Origin: Rachicladosporium sp. CCFEE 5018
Taxonomy: Eukaryota > Ascomycota > Dothideomycetes > Cladosporiales > Cladosporiaceae
Direction: 5' to 3'
NCBI GenBank assembly: GCA_002077045.2
Contig: KZ111156.1
Location: forward strand, 555,444 to 619,443
DNA length: 64,000 bases
A program made the translations under genes and the position numbers. The notes under the pieces were generated by a model. The model had not been told where the DNA came from. It did no database searches and was given only the letters and a program-made list of their open reading frames with translations. This document shows positions 21,548 to 31,869 of the stretch, piece by piece (position 1 is the stretch's first letter; every line of letters starts with the position of its first letter).

Positions 21548-22637
21548 GACTGGCAATGGTGTGAACAAGGCTTGCTAGAAGGGAAGAGGAGAAAGAATGA
21601 TCAAGAACGAAATGACTAGGATATTCGAAGCTATAGATCATTAAGCGAATTTCTAGTTCGTTCACCATACCACACGCTTTGCAGTGACGTAGCGAATTTG
21701 GTCCCCGCTGGCGGGCGAAGAGAGGGGACTACAGCACGCTGTACGTATAGGCAAAGCACTGGCGACGTGGATAGGATTTCAGGTATGGTATTTACTGTCC
21801 ACTCTCATGTGCATTATGGACGACTCCCTTATGGTAGGGTCTCAGAGGAGAGCCTTTCGCGAACAGATTGTCCCCCGCGCCTTCTAGATGGTGTCCACAG
21901 CCCAGAGGTAGACGACTCCATCCGTACTCCGAGTGGTCCTCTGGTTTCTGCTCTATGCCCACCCGGATATCACCGCTGCGCCTTGCTATCAGCCATAGAA
22001 GGAGAACTCAGGGGCGAAGCTAGACGTGGCAGATGCCTGGACCGCAGGCGCTGGCACAAAGGTTGGCGCCGTGGGAGAGCGACTCATGCTTCGAGCTCCG
22101 CGATGCTATCGTGACGACTGTTTCACGCTACAGCCGACCCTTTGGTACGCGACAGTGCGCCGTACTGGTAACTCGACACCGATGCGGCGGCAACGAGCAG
22201 CTTACGCTACGGCGGTGCTGGGCGAAGATATATACCTCAGTTGTGCGAGCCCACACATGCGATAAATCGAGCAGACCGAATCGAGCGACGACCAGAGGCA
22301 CTGCTTCCTCTTTTGAAAGGACCGTGAGCGTTCGTATGCATGGGTTTCAGAGGTTTGCCTTACAGCCAAGCCCAGAGCACGACCACGTCGACGAGGTGAG
22401 GTCCGAAGTCGGACGACGAACACTAGCGCTGTATCAAGCGAAGCCAATGGCGTTGCGGCAGCGAGAGCTATCGGCGCGTAGTATTGCCGGTAGGCCAGGG
22501 AGCAGGTCCCTGTGTGAGTTGTATCGAGGCAGGAGCGACCCAGACATGTCCCTGGGTATAAGCTTTCCAAGCCTTCGACCAAGTCTCCAGCGTGGTGGCA
22601 CGGCTTCGGAGAGACAGGCGACCAGGTTACAATGCAA
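21548..22637. other. Gene-poor interval
   Basis: About 1.1 kb between the ALDH start and the uS5m stop. A 208-codon plus-strand frame (22033-22659) starts with ATG, but it has no recognisable motif, is Arg/Ser/Thr-rich, runs into the uS5m coding exon and is overlapped by equally long frames on the other strand. I do not call it a gene. Confidence 0.5.
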
Positions 22638-23764
22638 TCAGTACACTTGCCCTCCGTAGTAGACCTTCCTCACATCCACCATCTTCCTGCCCCTCGCCCT
22701 CGCGACGTCCTCAGGCAAACGCTGCGCCATGAGTGCCTCGAAAGCAGCCTTGACGACGTTCATCTTGTTTCTCGACCTTGGCGTTCTTGCAGCAATATCT
22801 TGGATCCCAGCGGCTCTCGCGAGCTCATAGATCAAATGCTGGCACCGGTTTCCGAACCCTATCAAAAATTAGCTCTGGGACTGCCCCAACCTCCAGCAGG
22901 ACACAACATACCAGGCGCTCTCGCACTCAACTGCACCACACTCGCTCCCACCTTCGCCTCCACCTCGCCATATATAGTCCGCTCCTCGTACCTTGGCACG
23001 GGCTTCATGTTCCTGATCGCGTTCATCATAGCCTGCCTTCGTCCATCCTCGTCCTCCGCAGCCTTCCCCTCGCCAATTCCCAGCATCCCATCCTCGTTTC
23101 CTGCGATTGTGAGGAAGTACAAGGACTGAATCTTGCCCATGCGGGTCTGATTCACGACGCGATGGTTGACGAGGTTCTTGACGCGGAGCTTAGAGATTTG
23201 TTGCGGTGTCATGCCAGTTTGTTGACTTAGTCGCAATATTCTTGGATCGGTAGACTCGGCAACTTGCTGTCTGCTCGGCGCTTCGCGAGTGGGTGCAGGT
23301 GCCTTGACGGGCTCTGTGGATTTGAGAAGCTTGCCGACATCTCCCTCTTTTGTTCCTCCCACGGGAATCTCGACAGGGTGGTCGATGATCGGACGAATCT
23401 TGCTAAAATCATCAAAGTAGCTTATTCGCATCGGATCCGTTCTTGCCCTTCCCTGAGTCCGCAGGTCGTCATCTGAGATTGCTGTTTCACCGGCGTAAAT
23501 TGCTTCGAGTTGATCCGGGGTGTATTTCTTTGCAAGAAGAGCTTTCTCGTCCTCGGTGTAGGGCTTGATGCGAGAGTCGTTGATGCTAGGGCCGGTTCCT
23601 TGGGTGAGAAGACCCATCTTCGAGGCGGAGACATTGGGGAAGGTCGGTTTGCGGGCAGAGTAAGCAGCGGAGGCGTGCAGTTGGCGGCGCGAGGTTCGCG
23701 GGGCGGAGACGACAAGCGTCTTGAGCCTGCATGATAGGCAAGTGTAGACCGGAGATACACTCAT
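22638..23764 (-). CDS. MRPS5: Mitochondrial small-subunit ribosomal protein uS5m (Mrps5)
   Basis: Two exons (23764-22912 and 22858-22638) give 357 residues. The 53-base intron (GTATGT ... GATAG) joins ...SARAPG to GFGNRCQHLIYEL, in frame. An Arg-rich presequence (MSVSPVYTCLSCRLKT) and a ~190-residue fungal N-terminal extension precede the S5 domain. The S5 N-terminal part is VVNQTRMGKIQSLYFLTIAG with GMLGIGEGKA. The C-terminal S5 fold carries IQDIAARTPRSRNKMNVVKAA-like residues. It is divergent from ATP25, 172 bases apart. Confidence 0.92.
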
Positions 23765-23936
23765 GATCGCGGTACGGTATGGGATGCTATGTCACGATGT
23801 CTGCCAATGCATGGGGGAGGATATGTGAGGTTCGGTGGTGTCGTCCGCTCTTGGCAGGAAAAGCCGAGGCAGATATGGGTACTTCGTCCTGTCGAAATAT
23901 GACGTTATATCATTCAACTTTCTGCCATTATCGACC
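23765..23936. promoter_or_regulatory. Shared uS5m/ATP25 bidirectional promoter
   Basis: Only 172 bases separate the two ATGs of genes that both act in mitochondrial translation or assembly. No motif is called. Confidence 0.55.
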
Positions 23937-25088
23937 ATGGCAGTAGCAAGTGTGTCCAGGAGAGCCCTGGCTTGCGGTAATTGCCAACAATGGGCGCTGC
24001 GATCCTTCATGAGCAGCGTGAGCGAGTTGTATGGCTTGCCTCCAATGCCAACACGACGAGCCTTCGGGACCTCGCCGCGAACAAGATTCGGACGCTCAAG
24101 TAGGCTGGCTCGGGAAGAGTCGCAGAGATCCGTGAACTTGCTGGACGGAACAAAGAGTCCCCAGGATCAAATGGACACACACGAGGAAGAGGGCATACAT
24201 GACCTGTCCAATGCATCTACATCCGCGGGCAACAAGGGCGGTGGCGAATTAGTAAACCCATTCGCAGAGCCCACGCAAGCCGCTGAAGTCACGCACATAC
24301 CATGGTATCTCCAGCAGCAGTCCAATGCTCCCACAGTCGAGAGTCCCATGGCTACTCGACAGCGCATCCCAGATCTCCCCGACTACCCTCCAGCTCTACT
24401 ACAACCTCTCCTACGCCACGTCTCCGTCGAGCTCGGGATGGACTCGCTATCGCTACTAGACCTGCGACAACTCGATCCACCTCCAGCACTAGGATCCAAT
24501 CTGATCATGATCATCGGTACCGCACGCTCAGAGAAGCACCTCCATGTCAGCGCTGATCGACTCTGCCGCTGGCTACGGACAGACTGTAAGATGACGCCCT
24601 ACGCCGATGGCCTACTTGGTCGCAACGAGCTAAAGCTCAAGATGAAGCGTAAGGCGAAGCGCACGCGCTTGATGAGCGCTGTAGGTGCCAAGTCAACTGG
24701 CGAAGGTGAATTGGACGATGGGCTAAGGACAGGATGGGTATGTGTGAATGTTGGGCGAGTGGAGGACGGGGAGCTACCTGAAGGCGTGGGCAAAGTGCAA
24801 AGAGCGGAGGGGTACGTGGGTTTCGGAGCCGAGACGACTGGTTGTAATATTGTTGTGCAACTGATGACTGAGGAAAAAAGAGAGGAGGTTGATCTGGAGA
24901 AGTTGTGGGGTGGAATTATCAACAGGGCGCTGAGAGACGCTGGAAAGGAGAGCGACGAGGCAACATCTGAGGTGAGAGAAGGCGGTTCGCCAGACGCTTC
25001 AGCGAGTTCACGCGACGATGTCGCGGTTGAGTACGATCCGAGTATCATTGCTTCAAGCGAGCACGCTGTGCAGGAGGTCCGGACTTAA
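23937..25088 (+). CDS. ATP25: Mitochondrial RsfS/ATP25 N-domain protein (short form)
   Basis: The frame opens at 23835 with a non-ATG codon. The first ATG with good context (gaccATGG) is at 23937 and starts a presequence (MAVASVSRRALACGN), giving 383 residues. The RsfS/DUF143 ribosome-silencing fold is at about residues 135-250: HIPWYLQ, LDLRQLDPPPALG, LIMIIGTARSEKHLHVSA and WLRTDCKM. In yeast Atp25 this N-half is followed by a C-half that stabilises the ATP9 mRNA. Here the C-terminus is short, acidic and low-complexity (DEATSEVREGG...), so the M-domain appears missing. The likely role is mitoribosome large-subunit maturation. Confidence 0.85.
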   Translation: MAVASVSRRALACGNCQQWALRSFMSSVSELYGLPPMPTRRAFGTSPRTRFGRSSRLAREESQRSVNLLDGTKSPQDQMDTHEEEGIHDLSNASTSAGNKGGGELVNPFAEPTQAAEVTHIPWYLQQQSNAPTVESPMATRQRIPDLPDYPPALLQPLLRHVSVELGMDSLSLLDLRQLDPPPALGSNLIMIIGTARSEKHLHVSADRLCRWLRTDCKMTPYADGLLGRNELKLKMKRKAKRTRLMSAVGAKSTGEGELDDGLRTGWVCVNVGRVEDGELPEGVGKVQRAEGYVGFGAETTGCNIVVQLMTEEKREEVDLEKLWGGIINRALRDAGKESDEATSEVREGGSPDASASSRDDVAVEYDPSIIASSEHAVQEVRT

Positions 25089-25569
25089 GAACGAATTCCG
25101 CGATAGCAGCGGAGCGACGAAGGACTGACAGAGCCACTACTGCACAGTGCCACTCAGGCGCTCAGCTGTCAATCAGCAGACGTCCCTCTGAGTTCGGCAG
25201 GAAAGCGTCACCTATGGCTAGGCCAGCTTCGCTTCTGTCTTATCGACCGCTTCACACTTGGCTGCAGCGGTTCTGCTGAGTCAGCCGCCCCACTCCGGAA
25301 TCGACTTCAGCTCGTCTTCCTAACGCTGATCCTGAAGGATCCCGCTTGTGTATGTCGGCACTCGGTCCACTGCTGCTGTGCGAGCTGAGACCCTCTTCTC
25401 GTCAAGGCCTATGTCGGGTACGATGACCATGTTTGCCTTGATAGGCTAATCACCGATCGTATAAGTACGGCTTGAGAACCACATACATAAGATACCTTTA
25501 AAACCCAAAACTTAACACACTTGCCTCTGGGTCAATAAATTTAAATTATCCTTCTTCCGCATCACGATC
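25089..25569. promoter_or_regulatory. Upstream region of the MBL-fold gene
   Basis: 480 bases between two plus-strand genes. The part just before the next ATG is AT-rich (aaataaatttaaa-like), which is the only visible feature. Confidence 0.4.
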
Positions 25570-26653
25570 ATGGCCAACCTTATCGAACTCGACTCCCTCG
25601 AGATCCTCGCCATAATTGACAATGAACTCGACCCCATCTCCCACTCTCCCAACAGCTCAGTAATCCAAACCGGAGGCCTGAAAGAAATCGGCCTTCGCGG
25701 CCTCCTCTCCCAAGATGATCCTCGCGGTGCCGGTGCAGAGATGCGTATGGACAAGATCTGCTGCTCTGCTCACGGGCTGTCTCTACTGATCACAGCTGTC
25801 GTCGGTGACACCCGCCGCACGATTCTCTTCGATACCGGACCTGAGGAAAGTGCTTGGGAGCGGAACGCTGCGAGGCTTGGGGTTGACGCTGGGGTGATTG
25901 AGAGGGCCGTGCTGAGTCATTGGCATCGGGATCATTCGGGGGGGATGTTGAAGGTGCTCGAGCATTTCGCAGCTGCAAGAAAGGGGAAGGGTGGGGAGGG
26001 CAAGGGGCTGCCGATTGATTTGCATCCTGCGAGACCGGACTTCAGAGGCGTGCAGCCGCCTGGTATGCCTGTGTTTTCGCTCGAGGCGGATCCGACGTTT
26101 GAGTCTATTGAGGGCGCTGGCGGGGTTGTCGAGAGGAGCGATCAGGTGCATGACGTGCTTGACGGCCACTTTGCGGTGTCAGGCGAGATTCCTAGGGTGA
26201 CTGACTATGAAGTCGGGATGAAGTTCGGTGTGCGGTTCGACTCGGAAACAGGCAAGTGGGGATCGGACGAGAAGATGGCGGATGAGAGGCTGTTGCTGTG
26301 CAAAGTCAAGGGTGAGTGACGTCGAGACCACAGCACATGTGGAGGCCACTGACAAGGCACTAGGCAAAGGCATCGTCGTCTTCACGGGTTGCAGCCACGC
26401 TGGTGTCGTCAATGCCTCGAGACACGCCGTCGAACTTGGCGGAGGCGTACCACTGTATGCTGTCGTGGGTGGTTTCCATTTGGCTGACGGTCAGCCGCCG
26501 CACATACAGAGCACTGTCAATGATCTCAAGGCATTGGATGTGCAGGTGCTACTCGCTGGTCACTGCACGGGGTGGAGAGCGAAGTATGCGATTGAGAAGG
26601 AGATGCCGGGACGGCTTGTGCCTAGTTTTGTGGGATCGAAGTATACTCTATAG
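25570..26653 (+). CDS. Metallo-beta-lactamase-fold hydrolase
   Basis: Two exons (25570-26311, 26364-26653) encode 343 residues. The intron (GTGAGT ... CTGAC ... CACTAG, 52 bases) joins KVKG to KGIVVFTGCSHAG in frame. The zinc-binding signature SHWHRDHSGG lies near residue 116, the third His in GCSHAGVVN near 255, and the final histidine block in LLAGHCTGW near 310. The order matches the archaeal/bacterial family annotated as 7,8-dihydropterin-6-methyl-4-(beta-D-ribofuranosyl)-aminobenzene-5'-phosphate synthase. Fungal members have no assigned substrate. No signal peptide is present. Confidence 0.88.
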
Positions 26654-26974
26654 GACCATCAGAGTCTACCTGTAAGACTGCTCACATCCGCCGGCCACGT
26701 TGAGTGCCGCTGCGCCGTCTCTTTGAAGCACCCAGGTCGGCATACTAAATTTCACTGGATCCATTGACCCTTCATTTGTGCCGTGCCGTGCCGCCAGTCA
26801 ACCATTACCCTGTCCCTGGGCGTCAAATCAGCGCCATTTTTCGTGTACCATTAGCCAATTCACCTTTACTTGAGGTCCCATCGAGGCTGCCACCGCACAA
26901 GCTCCCCAATCCTGCTCTTCGGTATTGCATGATCTTCACACTTCCATCGAATCGCGCTCTCCATCCTCCGCGAC
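26654..26974. other. Convergent intergenic region
   Basis: About 320 bases between the MBL-fold gene (+) and the damaged locus at 27 kb (-). No feature seen. Confidence 0.4.
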
Positions 26975-27926
26975 TCACTGCTGTTCAGAGGGCTCGTCAC
27001 GGTAGTCGGCAAGGCTGAAGTCTCCTCCAGCAGCCGCAGAGTCCGGATGGAAGCTGTAGTCGTCGAATAAACCCTCGAAGGGATTACGACCATTGCCAGA
27101 TCCAGTTCACCTCCTGTCCACTGACCACCTGCAATCTCATTGCTGGCATTTTGACCGCCTCCCAGTTGACCGCCTGCTGCATACCACCTCACACATGAAA
27201 GTCACCCATCTGCATCTGAGTTCCATGCCAATCAGTGCCTCCCACTTGACTGTCTGACTGAGTAATGGGCAGATCGAACTTCATATCTGGAGCCGCTGAC
27301 ATAGCTGGCGCATGCTTGATACGTTTGTGAGTACGTCGAACGTGAGTCTCGTCTTCGTCAGAGTAGGCTTCAAGGTCGATATAAGACTTGCGCTTTACAA
27401 CAGAACGCCACGGTATCACTTGGACGAAAGCACATTTGGATTCTATGGTTTTGGTTTGCAGAGCTAGTACAACCTAGCGAAATCACGAAAGCACTGCCAT
27501 CCCTCTCTAAAAAGCAACGCAGTCCACCAAGCACCAAAGCAGCCACTCGGCTCCAGCAGTCCTCATGCTCGCAGAACCCAATGATGTCCGTCTTTCACCA
27601 GATCGTTGCCCCGAGAGGAGAAATGCAGTGCAAACATTCGATCACTCACCAAGAGCCCAGCGCGCGCATGATGCGTCAACAACAATGTGGGCGCCAAAGC
27701 TCCTGGTGAGGTATCCGGTATGCAATCGTAGAAGAGGAAAATCTGTGCCGTTGTTGAGCACCTCCAAGACCATTACCCCCGGGATGCCGTTAAGCAGTGA
27801 TACGGCATGTAAGTCTTCGGTATTGTAGGCAGCATGTGTGTGGAGTGACGAGTCGCCCTGCCAGCGGACCAAGTGACAGCAAGGCAACTGTTGTGAAGAG
27901 TAAAGAGAAGCAGTCGCTAGCAGCAT
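26975..27926 (-). pseudogene. Unrecognised gene, apparently broken in its 3' part
   Basis: Exon 1 (27926-27650) and exon 2 (27463-27189) splice cleanly (GTGAGT donor; TAG acceptor 186 bases later) into 183 residues. They include VSLLNGIPGVMVLEVLNN, HIVVDASCARWAL, KRKSYIDLEAYSDEDET and a basic RRTHKRIKH stretch. Translation stops at 27189 after QMQMGDFHV. Beyond it, coding-like sequence continues in two other frames. One is a Gly/Gln-rich stretch (GGQLGGGQNASNEIAGGQ) and the other a strongly codon-biased acidic tail (NPFEGLFDDYSFHPD, ending DEPSEQQ at 26975). I found no canonical intron connecting these frames, so at least one indel is implied. I recognise no family. An alternative is a shorter intact 183-residue protein. 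Confidence 0.5.
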
Positions 27927-28062
27927 GTGCGCCAAGAAGTATTGGGGATGTTCGGGTATCCTGGGCTTTCCGTCGACATCTCCAGAACTTGTCTTCGATG
28001 ATCAGCAGACGCCTAGAAGCACAAGTATTCGTGGCGAAACGAAGTCTTAGGTTGACAGCGCA

Positions 28063-30383
28063 TCATTCGGCATCGAAGATGTTGCGGTGCATGCTCACGC
28101 TGCCGAACGCCTCAGTAGTCCCAGTGCTGGTCTGCCTGGCCACCCTCTCACGCAAGCCATGGCGCCTGGGAGCCGCCTGTTCGAGTCCTGCGATGTGTAG
28201 CTCCAGCCCCGATGATGGTGTGGTTCTTGGCTTCTTCGAGGCGGGTGGAGCACGCTTCTTCTTCATACCCATCTGCTGCATGCGTGATTTTGCCGTATCG
28301 TCCTCGGAGTCGGAAGGCATCTCAAAAGCATCGTACTTTCGCTTCTTCGAGGCGGGTGCGCGAGCCTGCTTCGAAGATGTGGCGATGACAACGTTCTGGG
28401 CACCAGTGTGGAAAACTCCATCCTCGTTCTCGCCGTCCTGCACTCGCTCCTTATCCAGCGTATTTCCCCTGTCAAGGTCAATATCCCCATCACCATCATC
28501 AACCGCAGCGCCAGCCATAGTCACATCCACAGAGTTTCCCGCACTGCCCAGCGTCGAGCTCCCAGAACCCACAGTGCTACTGCCCTGTCCCCTGACACTT
28601 CTCGGCTTTCTAGGGTTAAGCCCTGGTGGACGACCCTTATTGGACACCATGTTGTTCACCGCTCGAGTGAGGAAGCCTTTCGGGCCCGCCGCCATATTTT
28701 TGAGACGCCCACCCTGGAGCACAGTATGACGGAACAGCCACGATCATTCGATCAGATCGGCCATAGCGAGAATGCGGGCGGAACAAGTCAGATCAAGATC
28801 TGGACCAGTCGCGACGACAGCATCCGACACATCCCAAGGACCCTTCTCGTGCGCATCGTACGCGGCCTCCAAGGCCAGTGCGCAGCGTGCTTGGATGAGC
28901 TTGGCTGGTACAAGCGCAGTCCCCAGGATCTCCTTGTTGCACTTCGCCTTGTATGTCGCATTGGTCTCGCGCCATCTGACCTGGACTTTGGGCTTTTCCG
29001 AGTGTGGCCCAGGAGGCGGCTTGTCGCTTGCAGGCTTCTTGAAACGGCTGGCGAGTTCGAGGATCCATGCTCCAGAGTTCATACGGACCTCGAGATAGTC
29101 ATCCTTGACTCCCAGAGGCAGCTCCAGAGCAGCGCGGCGGATCGCGACCTCTTCGGCTTCCTCCCAGCCACGAACGAGGAGCTGGTCGCTCGTCAACATG
29201 CCAGCAAGCTGAGTTTCGGTGTATAGTAGCGTAGGCTTTGGTCGCTTTGCCTTTTTCTCCGGGGCACTCATGAGCAGCAGCTTTGCCTTCGCTGCAGCGG
29301 GAGTGAGAGGAACAGGATCGATGACAGAAAGACCTGCACTACCACCAACAGTCCCGATCAACGACGTGCCAACAGAACCGGCCACACCACTCCCAGTTGC
29401 TACGGCAGGACCATTTGTCTGGGTCAGCCTCGCACGCTTGTCTAGGTAAGGATGGATCTGGCGAGGTAGGCGGCCATCGGCACTCGACGACAAGTTGCGA
29501 GCGTTGTCGTCGTTACGCATACCGACGAGCCCCATGATCTGCATACCTGCGAAGCTGTTGCCATCATTGTGCGGCGAAGTGTGATTCTCAGTCCTCGGCA
29601 TGCGCGGCATGATGGGGCGAAAGCTGGAGCGTTGTTGCGTCTGCTTATGGAAGGACTGCGCTGCCGGAGACGCAGTCTGACCAACGCCCATGTTGGAGGG
29701 ATTGTGCAAGTACCACGGATTTTGTGACACGCCACTCGATAATTCGTTCGTGTTTGAGGTCAATGAAGCGGAGAATGCTTGTTGTGTGTGCGGCATGTTG
29801 TTGGTAAGAGTCCCTTGATCAAAGTGGCCTTCCTGTAGAGGTGGCATGCGAGCCGGGTGCGGGTAGCCACCCGGCATGCGGAAGGATGTGTGACCATTTA
29901 ACATGTTGTGGCCAACGCGAGGCATCGGCGGCTGGTGTTGCTGCACATTCGAAGGGGGATGGTGAAGTGCGAGGATTGGGTTGTGCGTGTAGGGATTGTT
30001 GGTATGGTAAGCGTAATTGCCGAAACTCATCTGCCCCACCTCGACATGCCCTGTGTGATATAATTCTGCTGTGCGATGTACAGTGCGCCGTTGTACTGAG
30101 GTGTAGCCAAAGTCATAACAGCTGGCGGAGGAGGATCGAAGGTCGGAGCGACGGTGGTGAACGGGGCTGGAGTGTGTTGATGAGGACCGAACTCGGCGAA
30201 GGGCTCGGCATTCTCGAAGTCGGTTCCCTCGAAGGGTGTCAACTCGAGATCAGCAGGGAGCGTAGCGTTCGCGTGAGGAAGCTGGCCGACATCCTCGTTG
30301 ACGAATTCGCCAAATTCGAAGTCGGTTTGTAGAGCATCAGGATCGAACTCCCAGTTGCCGCTGTTGGCGAGCATTTGGGACAT
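28063..30383 (-). pseudogene. Family gene A/B: helical-domain protein with a frameshift and an in-frame TGA
   Basis: From the ATG at 30383 (MSQMLANSGNWEFDPD) an acidic frame runs to a TGA at 30027. A second frame starts on an overlapping ATG (30030, MSFGNYAYHTNN) and continues to a TGA at 28744. The same frame resumes at once and runs to 28063 with a nuclear-type basic tail (SKKRKYDAF). One extra G in the TGGGGC run near 30034 would join the first two frames. The in-frame TGA falls inside the conserved domain: PDLDLTCSARI before it and SWLFRHTVLQGG after it align without a gap to gene L (PDLISICSERM ... SDWVVRLRVLEQ). The parts therefore look like one gene of about 770 codons. It may be a pseudogene, a readthrough gene or a sequence-error case. 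Confidence 0.6.
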
Positions 30384-30829
30384 TGTAACAGCTGTGAATG
30401 CGTAGCTGTAGCGGAAAGACTATCAGTAGCGGCCGAGGGCGAAGGGCGATGCAGCAAAAACGTACTGTGTGGTGATCAACTTGCTGGCCGAAGGAGTGCA
30501 AGAGAAGGGGGTGCGGGCGGAGATGCCGGCGAGGATGGTCGTACGCGTTCCTCCGAGGCGGAGAAGTCGTCGAGCGTGTGACGCTACTGTGTGTGATTGC
30601 ACAGCGTGTTCGGGGATGTGGTCAAAGTGGTGTTGCAAGAAAGTGGTGGTGGATCAGTGTCAACAAGCCCTCCTCAAATTCTGCACCGCGCCCAAATACC
30701 TCCCACGCCGCGGATGCCAAGCCCAGCATAGGCTCCCGGGCAACGCTAGTCCTGCAAGAGCACCCCACTCACACCCCTCTAGAGTCTCCTTCACGTCGAG
30801 GTGCTTATAGAGGACAAAGAAACCAGCAT
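30384..30829. promoter_or_regulatory. Upstream region of gene A/B, end of contig A
   Basis: The 5' region of the A/B gene up to the first gap. Its last 325 bases recur after the gap (see the overlap entries). Confidence 0.4.
30505..30829 (+). repeat. Contig-end overlap, left copy
   Basis: These 325 bases, from aagggggtgcggg to gaaaccagcat, are repeated without a difference at 30930-31254 on the other side of the 100-N gap. This is what an unmerged contig overlap looks like, not a biological repeat. Confidence 0.9.
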
Positions 30830-30929
30830 NNNNNNNNNNNNNNNNNNNNNNNNNNNNNNNNNNNNNNNNNNNNNNNNNNNNNNNNNNNNNNNNNNNNNNN
30901 NNNNNNNNNNNNNNNNNNNNNNNNNNNNN
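30830..30929. other. Assembly gap 1 (100 N)
   Basis: Exactly 100 N, the conventional unknown-size gap. Because the flanks overlap by 325 identical bases, the true gap is probably absent. Confidence 0.98.
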
Positions 30930-31254
30930 AAGGGGGTGCGGGCGGAGATGCCGGCGAGGATGGTCGTACGCGTTCCTCCGAGGCGGAGAAGTCGTCGAGC
31001 GTGTGACGCTACTGTGTGTGATTGCACAGCGTGTTCGGGGATGTGGTCAAAGTGGTGTTGCAAGAAAGTGGTGGTGGATCAGTGTCAACAAGCCCTCCTC
31101 AAATTCTGCACCGCGCCCAAATACCTCCCACGCCGCGGATGCCAAGCCCAGCATAGGCTCCCGGGCAACGCTAGTCCTGCAAGAGCACCCCACTCACACC
31201 CCTCTAGAGTCTCCTTCACGTCGAGGTGCTTATAGAGGACAAAGAAACCAGCAT
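30930..31254 (+). repeat. Contig-start overlap, right copy
   Basis: Identical to 30505-30829; first bases of contig B. Confidence 0.9.
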
Positions 31255-31869
31255 GACAATGCCTTGTGAAGACCCACCTTGGCCTCGGAAGGCGGAGGGG
31301 AGGTGCCGTGGACATGTGAACGGCGGCGAAGGTGAACGCTGAAGAAGAGGGGAGGACTGTGAGGGATGCGAGGTGTGTATATAGCTCCGACATGATCATG
31401 CGATCGTAGTATGCTTCGAAAGGAACGAGAAGACTTACCTACCTTCCACCATACTTCGCCGACCTTATGAAGCACCAGCCACATTACATCTCTTTGTTGA
31501 CATGCTTGCCACCCATCCCTTCCCTTCCCTTGACACAACAACTACGCTTTGAGACATGAGGGCATGACAACGACATTGCCAGCGGCCGCGACGATATGCT
31601 GAAGGACAACGAAGGCAATGACAACAACGAAAGAGATGGCAACGCAAGAGACTTACCTCCGTCGGCGGCAGCATGTCTACGGGGCAAAAGGATGAGCAAG
31701 GACCTGACTTGGGCGTGGGACTCGGGGTGTTCTTCGACCTTCTTCGAACGACCGCAGCATGTTATAGCAACGCGAGGAAAGACAGCGACGTGACCAGCCA
31801 TGAGGCTGCGGACAACTCTACACCCCTGGCGACCATCGTGGAGGTGGCTCCGCGCCATCATCAGCAGCA
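31255..31869. other. Intergenic, between A/B start and gene L stop
   Basis: About 600 bases, with a collinear counterpart at roughly 43215-43875 in contig C. Open frames on both strands are short. No feature recognised. Confidence 0.4.

Noticed and set aside
22033..22659. 208-codon plus-strand frame
   Set aside because: No motif, Arg/Ser-rich, overlaps the uS5m last exon and equally long frames on the other strand.
30830..30929. Long open frames crossing the N gaps
   Set aside because: They are artefacts of translating N; no coding claim is made across any gap.
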